Source of the DNA: Syngnathus acus
Lineage: Eukaryota > Chordata > Actinopteri > Syngnathiformes > Syngnathidae
Reading direction: 5' to 3'
Assembly (NCBI RefSeq): GCF_901709675.1
Contig: NC_051105.1
Coordinates: 14,270,604-14,334,603 of the forward strand
Length of the DNA stretch: 64,000 nucleotides
Part shown: one piece after another, positions 52,466 through 62,102 of the stretch
How the letters are laid out: each line of letters opens with the position of its first letter
Position numbering within the stretch: the stretch's first letter is position 1
Position numbers and translations under genes: made by a program
Notes under the pieces: model-generated
The model's database searches: none
The model's input: only the letters and a program-made list of their open reading frames with translations
Told to the model about the DNA's origin: nothing

Positions 52466-54043
52466 CAAACCAGATTCGGTTGAAGTTGGGAAATTGTGTA
52501 AAATGTAAATAAAAACAAAATACAATGATTTGAAAATCCTTTTTTTACCCTATATTCAACTGAATACACTACAAAGACAACATACTTAATGCTCAAACTC
52601 AAACTTTATTTTATTTTTCAAATAATAATTAACTTAGAATTTCATGGCTGCAACACGTGCAGTAGAAGTTGAGAAAGGGCATGTTTACCACTTCGTTACA
52701 TCACGGTTCCTTTTAATAACACTCAAACGTTTCGGAAGGGAGGAGACTAATTCGCTTAGCTTCTCATGTGGAATTCTTTCCCATTCTTGCTTGATGAACC
52801 GCTTCAGTTGTTCAACAGTCCGGGGTCTTCCCTGTCGTATTTTACGCTTCATAATGCACCACACATTTTTAAAGGGAGACAGGTCTGGACTGCAAGCGGG
52901 CCAGGGGAGAACCTGGACTCTTTTACTTCGAAGCCACGCTGTTGTAACACGTGCAGAATGTGGCTTAGCATTATCTTGCTGAAATAAGCAGCGGCATCCA
53001 TGAAAAAGACGTCGCTTGGATGGCAGTATATGTTGCTCCAAAATCTGTAAGTACTTTTCAGCATTTACGTTGCCTTCACAGAAATGTAAGTCACCCATGC
53101 CATGGGAACTAATGCACCCCCATACTGATGCTGGCTTTTGAACTTTGCGTTGATAACAGTCCGGATGGTCCGCTTCCTCTTTGGTCCGGAGGACACGACG
53201 TCTAGTGTTTCCAAAAACAATTTGAAAAGTGGACTCATCAGACTACAAAACATTTTTCCATTGTGCATCAGTCCATTTTACATGAGCACAGAGAACCCGG
53301 CGGCGTTTCTGGATGTTGTTCATAAACGGCTTTTGCTTTGCATGGTAGAGTTTTAACCCGCACTTACATATGTAGTGACGAACTGTATTTACTGAGTGTG
53401 GTTTTCTGAAGTTTTCCTGAGCCCATTTGGTGATATCCTTTACACACACATGTCAGTTTTTAAGGCAGTGCCGTCTGAGGGATCGAAAGTCACGGTCATT
53501 CAGTCTTGGTTTCCGGCCGTGGCGCTTACGTGCAGGGTTTCTCTGAACCTTTTGATGATATTATGGACCGTAGATGTTGAAATCCCTAAATTCCTTGCAA
53601 TTTTGCTTTGAGAAATGTTCTTAAACTGTTCAACTATTTTCTCACGCAGTTGTGGACAAAGTGGTGAACCTCGCCCCATCCTTGCTTGTGAATGACTGAG
53701 CATGTTTGGGGAGGCTCCTTTCATACTCAATCATGGTACCCACCTGTTCCCAATTAGCCTGATCACATGTGGGATGTTCCAAATAGGTGTTTGATGAGCT
53801 TTTCTCAGCTTTCTCAGTATTTTTTGCCACCTTTCCTAACTTCTACTGGACGTGTTGCAGCCATGAAATTCTAAGTTAATTATTATTTGGCAAAAAACAA
53901 TTAAGTTTATCAGTTTGAACGTTAAATATGTTGTCTTTGTAGTGTATTCAATTGAATATGGGTTGAGAAGGATTTTCTAATGGTTGTACTTTGTTGTTAT
54001 TTACATTTTACACAATTTCCCAACTTCAACTGAATCCGGTTCG
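52466..54043 (-). mobile_element. Tc1 element with ACAAACC ends, about 1.58 kb
   Basis: The left end CAAACCAGATTCGGTTGAAG and the inverted right end CGAACCGGATTCAGTTGAAG have TA outside. The inner inverted region has GTTGGGAAATTGTGTAAAAT and TACACTACAAAGACAACATA on both sides. Transposase pieces are on the minus strand. The sibling copy is at 59049-60688. Similarity to the sibling continues about 30 bp past the right TA. Confidence 0.9.
52685..53730 (-). pseudogene. Tc1 transposase, frameshifted and catalytically dead
   Basis: Read on the minus strand: MGRGSPLCPQLREKIVEQFK and ISQSKIARNLGISTSTVHNI (DNA-binding region, 53500-53730); then VKDITKWAQENFRKPHSVN and KWTDAQWKNVLFSDES-like sequence near 53240; then the 137-residue frame 52685-53098 with FQQDNAKPHSAR (second Asp, residue 42 of the frame) and PDLSPFKNVW. 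The triad Glu, expected 35 positions later, is Lys (AAA, plus 52868-52870). Family members read PIENVW, as the sibling at 59049 still does. At least two frameshifts also break the gene. Confidence 0.9.
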
Positions 54044-54295
54044 TAGCTTGAAGGAACTGAACCATCAACAAAAAGTCTTTTGACAAACCCTTCTCCATCC
54101 TGACAAGATTTCTGAAACACTGCTTAACAAGCAGGACTTTGCCCACTGTGCTGGAAAAATTAAATTTGACCAGGCACTTCTTTGAGGTTCTGATGTTGGG
54201 GGATGACGCAATGATTTGTGTGGATTGATGCATTCAACAACGGAACATTTTGATCTCTCCACTTCAGCACCCTTGAGTTGTTTGGACTACAAAAG

Positions 54296-54625
54296 TCTCA
54301 CCGAGTAATAAACAAGGCGGATTCGTCCTTAACATGGCGGATTTGCGAATCCGCCTTGTTTATTACTCAGATTTCCGTTTTGCAGCAACCATTACCTTGT
54401 TTGGTTTGTCCCGCCCCAACGGATGTGATGTAATAGATAAAAAAAACGTCATAGAAAACGGAGAAATCTGAACAGAGTAAAAAATAGCCCCCAAAACGAT
54501 CATAACAGTATATCTGCAGCACCTGGAGGGATATATTACACTTTTCTACACTCCTGGATACTCCAGATACACAAGAAAATGATTTTAAAAGCAAAAAAAT
54601 ACTATTTTCCATGATACGCGTCCTT
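54296..54625. mobile_element. Short palindromic repeat element with a perfect 23-bp hairpin
   Basis: GAGTAATAAACAAGGCGGAT... at 54303-54325 is repeated exactly inverted at 54346-54368, with a 20-bp loop containing ATGGCGG. The rest (54369-54625) ends GATACGCGTCCTTTAA. Its right part matches, in inverse, the pieces at 60930-60990 and 61185-61245 (TTAAAGGACACATATCAGGG, TTTTCTTGTGTATCTGG). A TTAA-target element is possible. Confidence 0.5.
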
Positions 54626-54811
54626 TAACAGAGGTGGCAGTAAATGGGAAAAGACCCAATGCAAAGACGATTTGCTGTTTATATTAATGTATTTTATTTA
54701 CAGTATGGAACATTTTAAGAAAATGCAAAATCTCACAGTGGATTCTTTTTTTTTTTTTTCAAATCTATAAATAGTCTTGTCCAGACCCATCACCAGGCCT
54801 CAGTGTTTAAA

Positions 54812-54894
54812 TGCGTGTGTGTGTGTGTGTATGTGTGTATGTGTGTGCGTGTGTGCATGTGTGCGTGCGCGTGTGCGTGTGTGTGTGTGTGGGG
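54812..54894. repeat. GT-rich microsatellite
   Basis: GT repeat with AT, GC and CA interruptions. Confidence 0.95.
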
Positions 54895-55802
54895 CAATTA
54901 TTGCTAACCTATAAACAATTGCATGCAGTTGCATGGCAACAGTGCAAACACACGGTTTGAACCTACTTTGCGGCATGATAGGCTATTGCACATTTTTAGC
55001 CTTTTTGTGAAACTGTTGTTGGAGTTTACTATAAAACTAACAACACAAGTGAAAGAATTACACACATTGTATATTTAAATAATGAAGACGCTTTTTTCTT
55101 TAAAACATTGTTAATGCTAATGCTAAAGTCATTGGTGGATCTCATTCAAATGCTAATGATAAAATTAGCATTGTCTTTGTCGGTGTTATTCTCATAGGTT
55201 GCAAATTTTCACAAACAAAGACTGTGGAAAAACATTCAGGCAAGTACGATAACACTACTCAAAAGCAAATTTGAGTAAATTCTTCCCAATATCTGAAAAA
55301 CAAGTTGTATTAAGTGTTCAATCGCAACTTTTTCCTTGTGTACGTTATCCATGCGCAGCACCAAACTGCCCCTAAGAAAGCCCACGGGAACCACCAGTAT
55401 TTGTTTAATCCCCCCAATTGCTATTGTTGTAATACGTTGTTGTTTTTGTTACCTAAATAAATGATTTTCTTGTTGTTGTTACATATGAACGTGTGTTAAC
55501 AAAGATTCTATGGTTTTGCCTTTCCTCAAGTATACAACAATTCAAGGAGGTTTTGTCAAACCAACACTCATTTCTGTATGACATGGCATAAAATACAATC
55601 TCCCAAATCCCAGGTTAGACACAATAAGTCCCAAGACTTGTGAAAATGACATCAGGTATAATAAACATGATAAATAAATGTGGGTAATGCTTATGTAGTA
55701 AGGTAATTTACCCCCTGTCCCCGTTTTGCATAGTTGTGTTGCATGTTTTATCCCATTTTTCTTGCTGATGATTGAATAAATAATTTTCATTTTCCTCCAT
55801 AG
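54895..55802. other. Intron sequence before the last exon, no element recognised
   Basis: No TIRs or coding fragments seen. The acceptor region TCATTTTCCTCCATAG leads to the exon. Confidence 0.6.
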
Positions 55803-56027
55803 GCAGCCAACCCAGGTTCTGTTCTTGAGGACTTTGTTCGTTGGTACTCTCCCAGGGATTTTTTGGAGGAGATCGTCAACGAGAACGGTCAAACAATCTT
55901 GACAGGCAAGCTAAGTCCAAGGATGAGAATTCCAGGCAACATATGGGTAGAAACTTGGGAGAATGCCAAGGCTATACCTGCACATCGCCAGAGAAGGCTT
56001 TTTGATGATACCAAAGAAGCAGAAAAG
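55803..56027 (+). CDS. rab3gap1: rab3gap1 exon with the catalytic arginine
   Basis: 75 whole codons: AANPGSVLEDFVRWYSPRDF, then GKLSPRMRIPGNIWVETWEN, then PAHRQRRLFDDTKEAEK. Acceptor TTCCTCCATAG, donor GAAAAG/GTCAGA. It joins SFK/AANPG exactly as in the human protein I recall (ESFKAANPGCSLEDFVRWYS). The Arg in LSPRM (codon 40, 55920-55922) corresponds by my count to human Arg728, reported as essential for GAP activity toward Rab3. The next residues in human are VLHYLAIQKPADL; no exon coding them was found before 64000. Confidence 0.98.
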
Positions 56028-56635
56028 GTCAGAAAATGCTTGGACCCTTCAAATTATTAGCACATAATGAATGTATAATAATTGCATTTTTGTTTGTATG
56101 TAACATAATGCATTGCACTGCAAACCAACAAATCAATGACAACTGGGAACAGTCAAACTACTTGTAGTGCGGGCATATATGTCGCTTTGGTGATATGTTA
56201 TCCGACTGAGTCAAGTAGCAGCACTGACGAGGTTCACATGCAGAAAAAAGTCAATCATGGCACACTCTGGGTCATATTTGAAGGAGTTTTTCTAAAATAA
56301 CCAGTTTTCAATGCGCTACGAACAGACTGAAGTGCCAACAGGCTCATTCAAGATTGGCGTGCCAAACAAGGAATTTGACTTCGGTACATCACAGCCTCTG
56401 TTCTACATTTAGGTGACTAACAACACTCAGGACGTGTAAAAAATGACCAATATTATAGCTTGCAAAAATCTGGTGAAGCATATTGTGGTCAATGATCAAT
56501 CAACGTTAATTTATATCGCACTTTTCTATTTACAGTGTCCTCTCGTTATATCGAGGTTCACTTTTCGGGGCCTTGCTGTTTTGCAGATATTTATGGGAAT
56601 GTCAGAGTATCATGCTTTTTCTAAGTTTATTTACT
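56028..56635. other. Intron sequence with one short inverted match
   Basis: Mostly unremarkable. Bases 56345-56415 (GGCGTGCCAAACAAGGAATT, GACTTCGGTACATCACAGCC) match the inverse of 24417-24480 inside an 'ATAAGTCGC' element. Confidence 0.55.
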
Positions 56636-56816
56636 TATCCATCCAGCCATCCATTATCCACCGCTTATCCGGGGTCGGGCTGCGGCTGTAGCAGCTTACC
56701 TTTCCCCGGCCACTCTTCCAGCTCTTGCTGAGGGATCTCAAGGCTGGAAGACAGTTTCTCCAGCGTGTCCTTGGTTGTCCCGGTGATCTCCTATCAGTGG
56801 GACATGCCAGGGAGGC

Positions 56817-56861
<45 letters not shown>

Positions 56862-58886
56862 CATTTATTGATCCTGGGGGTGGGGAAATTCCGGCCCCAG
56901 CAGTATTCATACCACAGAGCAGGTATATAAAAGACACACAGATGACATGAGCGCAACCCACTAGGCTCCTGTAAGCCAGTAAGTGAGGAAGTTAAAAGCC
57001 ATCAAAGCAAAGCGACAAGACAAAGGAAAAAAATAAGTAACAGCGGCCAACCAACCCCCCTCAATACCAAGAACACCCCAAGACACACAAAATAGCCTCC
57101 ACGGGGTCCATAAAGTCCCAATGATCGTCGTCACACACACATCTGGGTGTGGTGAAATTTGTCTTCTGCATTTAACCCATCCCCGTGTGATTTTTGATCC
57201 ATCCCCTGGGGGAGAGGAGAGCAGTGAGCAGCAGCGGTGCCGCGCTCGGGAATCATTTGCTGCTCTAACCCCCCAATTTTAACCCTTAATGCTGAGTGCC
57301 AAGCAGGGAGGCAATGGGTCCCATTTTCATAGTCTTTGGTATGACCCGGCCGGGTGTAAGGGCAGTCAAGTTCAACGGCGCCCAATGGACCGTGGTCGTG
57401 AATCGGTGAAAACATCACAAAACAGGCAACTGTGTTAGCAGCGTCCCGGGCACCCAGTCGGGGCACGTGCAGATAATCACCATGGGGCAGGCACGGCGAA
57501 GGTCGTTGGTTCCGACGAGCACGAGGGAGCGTACTCCTCACAGGGGTCGTGGCTGCGAGGCCAGGGCGAGGGACCCGGTCAGCACCGGCCGGATGAGCAG
57601 GAAGCTGTCGTAGAGTCAGGCCAGTTCCGACCGATGAGTGCAGCCATCCCGGTCCCAGGGAAGAAAAATATCCGATCCGAAGCGATCTGCACATGCCGAG
57701 GTGCGGTAGAAGGCACCAGCATCGCCGAAAGGACAAATAGAAAGAAAGAAAAAGGAGAAAAGAAGGAAATAAAGTAGAAAAAAGAGAACACTGCTTGGAG
57801 GCTGCCACTCACCGCGGCGCCATACCAAAAAAAAAAAAAAAAATGTCCAGGAGGCATCCTAATCAGATGGCCGAGCCACCGTATTTGGCTTCTTTCAATG
57901 CGGTGGAGCAGCAGCTCGACTCCGAGTCCCTCGCGGATGACCGAATTTCCCACCCTATCTCTCAGAGAGAGCCTGGACAACGTGCAGAGGAAATTAATTT
58001 CGACCGCTTGTATCCGAGATCTCGTTGTTTTGGTGAGGGTGATGACGTAGCTTGACCGATAAATTCCAAGCTTCGCTTTTCCGCTCACCGCCTTGTTCAT
58101 GACACACCGATACAGAGTCCGCATCACACCAGACACTGCACCGATCCGCCTGTTGTTCTCCTGCCCTATCTTACCTTTACTATAGTCTCCGATTTTGAGG
58201 TACGGATTTTCGTCACTTCACACAAACCGGCGAACCGCTCCAGTGAGAGTTGACAATTGCGGCTTGAAGAAGACAACAGCACCACATCATCAGCAAAAAG
58301 CAGAGATGGGATGTTGAGGTCACCAAACTAGATATCCACAACACCCCAGCTGCACCTAGAAATTCTGTTTATACATTATAAACAGAATTCATGACAAAGG
58401 GCAGCCTTGGCAGACTCCAGCCTTCACTGCAAACAAATTGAACTTACTGCCAGAACTGTGGTCCAAACTCTGACCGGTATAGGGACTGGATTGCCCTTAT
58501 CAAGGGGTTCCACCACATTGCTCTTTCTGAATCTGAGCTTTTACCTCCTGACGGAACCTCCCCTCCAGCACACCTGAATCAACCTTACCAGGGACGCTGA
58601 GTAGTGTGATTCCTCTGTAGTTGGAACACAGGCTCCGGTCTTCTTAAAAAGGGGACCAACACCCTGGTCTGCTGATCCAGAGGCATTGTCCTTAATGTCC
58701 ATGTGGTGTTGTAGAGGCATGCCGACCAGGACAGCCCCACAACATCCTGAGACTTAAGGAACTTGCAGATGTCAAACTAACCACCTCTGTGACTTAAATC
58801 CCAGAGATGGAAGCGCCCACCTCAATCTCCAGGCTCTGCGTCCTCAATGGAAGGCGTGTCATTTGAATTGAGGAGGTTTTTGAAGT
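56636..58886 (-). mobile_element. Decayed Rex3-like LINE split by a later insertion
   Basis: ATCCATTATCCACCGCTTAT, GGGGTCGGGCTGCGGCTG and the sequence after them align with the 3' end of the LINE at 33140. After the insertion at 56817-57841 the match resumes at GTCCAGGAGGCATCCTAATC. On the minus strand a frame reads MSGVMRTLYRCVMNKAVSGK, SRLSLRDRVGNSVIREGLGV and [16 protein letters not shown]. The remainder to 58886 matches the reverse-transcriptase region with many indels, down to GGAAGGCGTGTC. Confidence 0.85.
56817..57841. mobile_element. Retroposon insertion containing a SINE, with a TTGA repeat edge
   Basis: It begins with about 11 TTGA units (56817-56860) and ends in an A run (57826-57841). 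Bases 56863-57115 and 57358-57430 match 31475-31905. A head-less minus-strand SINE body (57118-57357) is embedded. The 225-residue minus-strand frame across 57131-57808 mixes SINE and leader-like sequence and shows no domain. Confidence 0.6.
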
Positions 58887-58888
58887 AC

Positions 58889-59046
58889 AGTGATCCCTCA
58901 TTTATCACGGATAATTGGTTCCAAGAGCACTTGCAATACATGAAAATCCACGATGTGCAGTAACTTTGTTACAATATCCACACAAGACTTAAATGAACCT
59001 TTGTTGTATTTTTAAACACTTTATTGTATTTTCAAACACTTTTTTG
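58889..59046. mobile_element. Left end of a Tigger-like TA element
   Basis: CAGTGATCCCTCATTTATCA and ATAATTGGTTCCAAGAGC resemble the ends at 12944 and 16257. The right part is lost or lies beyond the Tc1 insertion at 59049. Confidence 0.6.
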
Positions 59047-59048
59047 TA

Positions 59049-60688
59049 CAAACCGGATCCGGTTGAAGTTGGGAAATTGTGTAAAATGTAAAGAAAAACA
59101 AAATACAATGATTTGAAAATCATTTTCAACCTATATTCAATTGAATACACTACAAAGACAACATATGTAATGCTCAAACTCAAACTTTATTTTTATTTTT
59201 CAAATATTAATTAACTTAGAATTTCATGGCTGCAACACATGCAGTAGAAGTTGGGAAAGGGCATGTTTACCACTTCGTTACATCACCTTTCCTTTTAATA
59301 ACACTCATTAAACGTTTTAGAAGACAGGAGACTAATTCTCTTAGCTTCTCATGTGGAATTCTTTCCCATTCTTGCTTGATGAACCGCTTCGGTTGTTCAA
59401 CAGTCCGGGGTCTTCCCTGTCGTATTTTACGCTTCATAATGCACCACACATTTTCAATGTGGACAGGTCTGGACTGCAAGCGGGCCAGGGGAGAACCTGG
59501 ACTCTTTTACTTCGAAGCCATGCTGTTGTAACATGTGCAGAATGTGGTTTGACATTATCTTGCTGAAATAAGCAGCGGCGTCCATGAAAAGGACTGACGG
59601 CGCTTGGATGGCAGCATATGTTGCTCCAAAATCTGTATGTACTTTTCAGCCTTTATGTTGCCTTCACAGAAATTTAAGTCACCCATGCCATGGGAACTAA
59701 TGCACCCCCATACCATCACAGATGCTGGCTTTTGAACTTTGCGTTGATAACAGTCCAGATGATCCGCTTCCTCCACGACGTCCAGTGTTTCCAAAAACAA
59801 TTTGAAAAGTGGACTCATCAGACCACACAACACTTTTCCATTGTGCATCAGTCCATTTTACATGAGCTCAGGCCCAGAGAACCCAACGGCGTTTCTGGAT
59901 GTTGTTCATAAACGGCTTTTGCTTTGCATGGTAGAGTTTTAACCCGCACTTACCGATGTAGTGATGAACTGTATCTACTGACAGTGGTTTTCTGAAGTTT
60001 TCCTGAGCCCATTTGGTGATATCCGTTACACACTCATGTCGGTTTTTAAGGCAGTGCCGTCTGAGGGATCGAAGGTCACGGTCATTCAGTCTTGGTTTCC
60101 GGCCGTGGCGCTTACGTGCAGTGACTTCACCAGATTCTCTGAACCCTTTGATATTATGGACCGTAGATGTTGAAATCCCTAAATTCCTTGCAATTTTGCT
60201 TTGAGAAATGTTGTTCTAAAACTGTTCAACTATTTTCTCACGCAGTTGTGGATAAAGTGGTGAACCTCGCCCCTTCCTTGCTTGTGAATGACTGAGTCTG
60301 TTTGGGGAGGCTCCTTTTATACCCAATCATGGTCCCCACCTGTTCCCAATTAGCCTGATCACATGTGGGATGTTCCAAGTAGGTGTTTGATGAGCTTTTC
60401 TCAGCTTTCTCTGTATATTTTGCCACCTTTCCAAATTTCTACTGGACGTGTTGCAGCCATGAAATTCTAAGTTAATTATTATTTGACAAAAAAACAATTA
60501 AGTTTATCAGTTTGAACATTAAATATGTTGTCTTTGTAGTGTATTCAATTGAATATGGGTTGAGAAGGATTTTCAAATCGTTGTATTTTGTTTTTATTTA
60601 CATTTTACACAATTTCCCAACTTCAACTGAATCTGGTTCGTAGATTGAAGGAACTGAACCATCAACAACTTCAACCGAATCCGGTTTG
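59049..60688 (-). mobile_element. Second Tc1 element of the ACAAACC family, 1.64 kb
   Basis: The ends CAAACCGGATCCGGTTGAAG and the inverse ACTTCAACCGAATCCGGTTTG have TA outside. A second, inner copy of the right end (CAACTGAATCTGGTTCG, ending 60640) precedes it by 48 bp. Transposase pieces on the minus strand retain IENVWCIMKRKIRQGRPRTV (59267-59479) and the GRGSPLYPQLREK-type start near 60275, but are broken by frameshifts (for example near 59450 and 60225). It is close in sequence to 52466-54043. Confidence 0.9.
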
Positions 60689-60792
60689 TATTTTTAAACA
60701 CTCAAGCAACTTAAGGTCAAACTGACTTTCTGAAACATTCTTAATTATTTATATATTTATACTACTTACATAAGGTCAGATGCCATATTTGT

Positions 60793-61245
60793 CATCTGGT
60801 TCCATAACTTTGTCCTCACTCTCTGCAATCTCAATTGTAACAGACTCTTCCCTTGGTTCTTTTCCTGGTAGTCGTGTCAGAAAGCTAGTGATAGACAGCT
60901 GCTGGTGTTACTTTTATTTCTCCGAGTTAAAGGATACATATCAGGGAAAATGAACTTTTTTTGCTTTCAAAGTTATTTTCTTGTGTATCTGGGAACACAG
61001 ATACACAAAAACATAGAATGTAGAAAAGTGTAATATGTCCCTCCAGGTGTCAGGTGGTTCCATAACTTTGTCCTCACTCTCTGGAATCTCAATTGTAACA
61101 GACTCTTCCCTCGGTTCTTTTCGTGGTGGTCGTGTCAGAAACGTAGTGATAGACAGGTGGTGTTGCTTTTTCTTCTCTGAGTTAAAGGACACATATCAGG
61201 GAAAATAGACTTTTTTTGCTTTTAAAGTTATTTTCTTGCGTATTT
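60793..61245. repeat. Tandem duplication, period about 255 bp
   Basis: GGTTCCATAACTTTGTCCTC, CTCAATTGTAACAGACTCTT and TTAAAGGA(T/C)ACATATCAGGG occur in order twice, starting near 60799 and 61055. Part of the unit belongs to the same repeat as 54369-54625. No protein domain was recognised in the short minus-strand frames. Confidence 0.85.
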
Positions 61246-61344
61246 GGAGTATCCAAGTTAGGTCGTCCTCAGACAAGCTTCCATAGTAAAAGCTATACAT
61301 TGCTAATAATGACTGTGGGGCACAGCTCCTCACAGCATCCCCAA

Positions 61345-61462
61345 TCCACCCCTTAATGCTAAGTGTCAAGCAGGGAGGCATCAGGTTCCATTTTATAGTC
61401 TTTTTGGTATGACTCGGCCGGGGATTGAACCCACGACTTCCCAGTCTCAGGGCGGACACTCA
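61345..61462 (-). mobile_element. SINE fragment
   Basis: The inverse of the head and first body part of the 2488 SINE: CCCTTAATGCTAAGTGTCAA, GGTATGACTCGGCCGGGGAT and CCCAGTCTCAGGGCGGACAC. It is diverged and lacks the rest. Confidence 0.75.
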
Positions 61463-61469
61463 TACCATT

Positions 61470-61739
61470 GTGAAGACTTACAGAAAACAATTGACCTCTG
61501 TCATTGCCAACAAAGGGTATATAACAAAGTATTGATATGAACTTTTGTTATTGACCAAATACTTATTTTCCACCAAATAAATTCTTTAAAAATCAAACAA
61601 TGTGATTTTCTGGAGTTTTTAAATTTATTTTGTCTCTCATAGTTGGTGTACCTATGATGAAAATTACAGGCATCTCTCATCTTTTAAGTGGGAGAACATG
61701 CACAATTGGTGGCTGACTAAATACTTTTTTGCCCCACTG
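61470..61739. mobile_element. 3' arm of a Tc1-type element
   Basis: It ends TGGCTGACTAAATACTTTTT, GCCCCACTG with TA after it, the inverted form of a common fish Tc1 end (CAGTGGGGCAAAAAAGTATT). Interior AAATACTTATTTTCCACC and ATTACAGGCATCTCTCATC fit that family. The other end and the gene are missing. Confidence 0.75.
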
Positions 61740-61741
61740 TA

Positions 61742-62102
61742 TCCATCCATCCATTTTCTATACCGCTTGTCCCTACAAGGGTCGCGGGCATGCTGGAGGC
61801 TATCCCAGCCTCATCAAGCATTAGGCGGGGGACACCCTGAACCGGTTGCCAGCCGATCACAGGGCACACAGAGACAAACAACCATCCGCACTCGCTCTCA
61901 CACCTAGGAGCAATTCGGAGTGCTCAATTGGCCTACCAAGCATATTTTTGGGATGTGGGAGGAAACCGGAGTGCTTGGAGAAAACCCACGCGGGCACGGG
62001 GAGAACACACAAACTCCACACAGGGAGGGTCGGAGGTGGAATCAAACCGGCACCCTCCTAACTGTGAGGCGGACGTGCTAATCAGTGCCCCACCAAGCCG
62101 CC
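61742..62102 (-). mobile_element. tRNA-headed SINE with ATGG tail
   Basis: The inverse orientation copy of 4817-5176: plus-strand CCATCCATCCATTTTC tail, CACAGGGCACACAGAGAC, TGGGAGGAAACCGGAGTG, and a decayed B box (GGTTTGATTCC on minus). It abuts the TA of the Tc1 arm at 61739. Confidence 0.88.

Noticed and set aside
31358-55802. A hidden rab3gap1 exon in the 24-kb intron
   Set aside because: The flanking exons join as SFK/AANPG, as in the human protein I recall, with matching phase, so nothing is missing between them.
57131-57808. A 225-residue ORF as a host gene
   Set aside because: Part of it is the translated SINE body (PCLALRVKIGG-type frames recur at each SINE copy) and the rest is retroposon leader; no domain.
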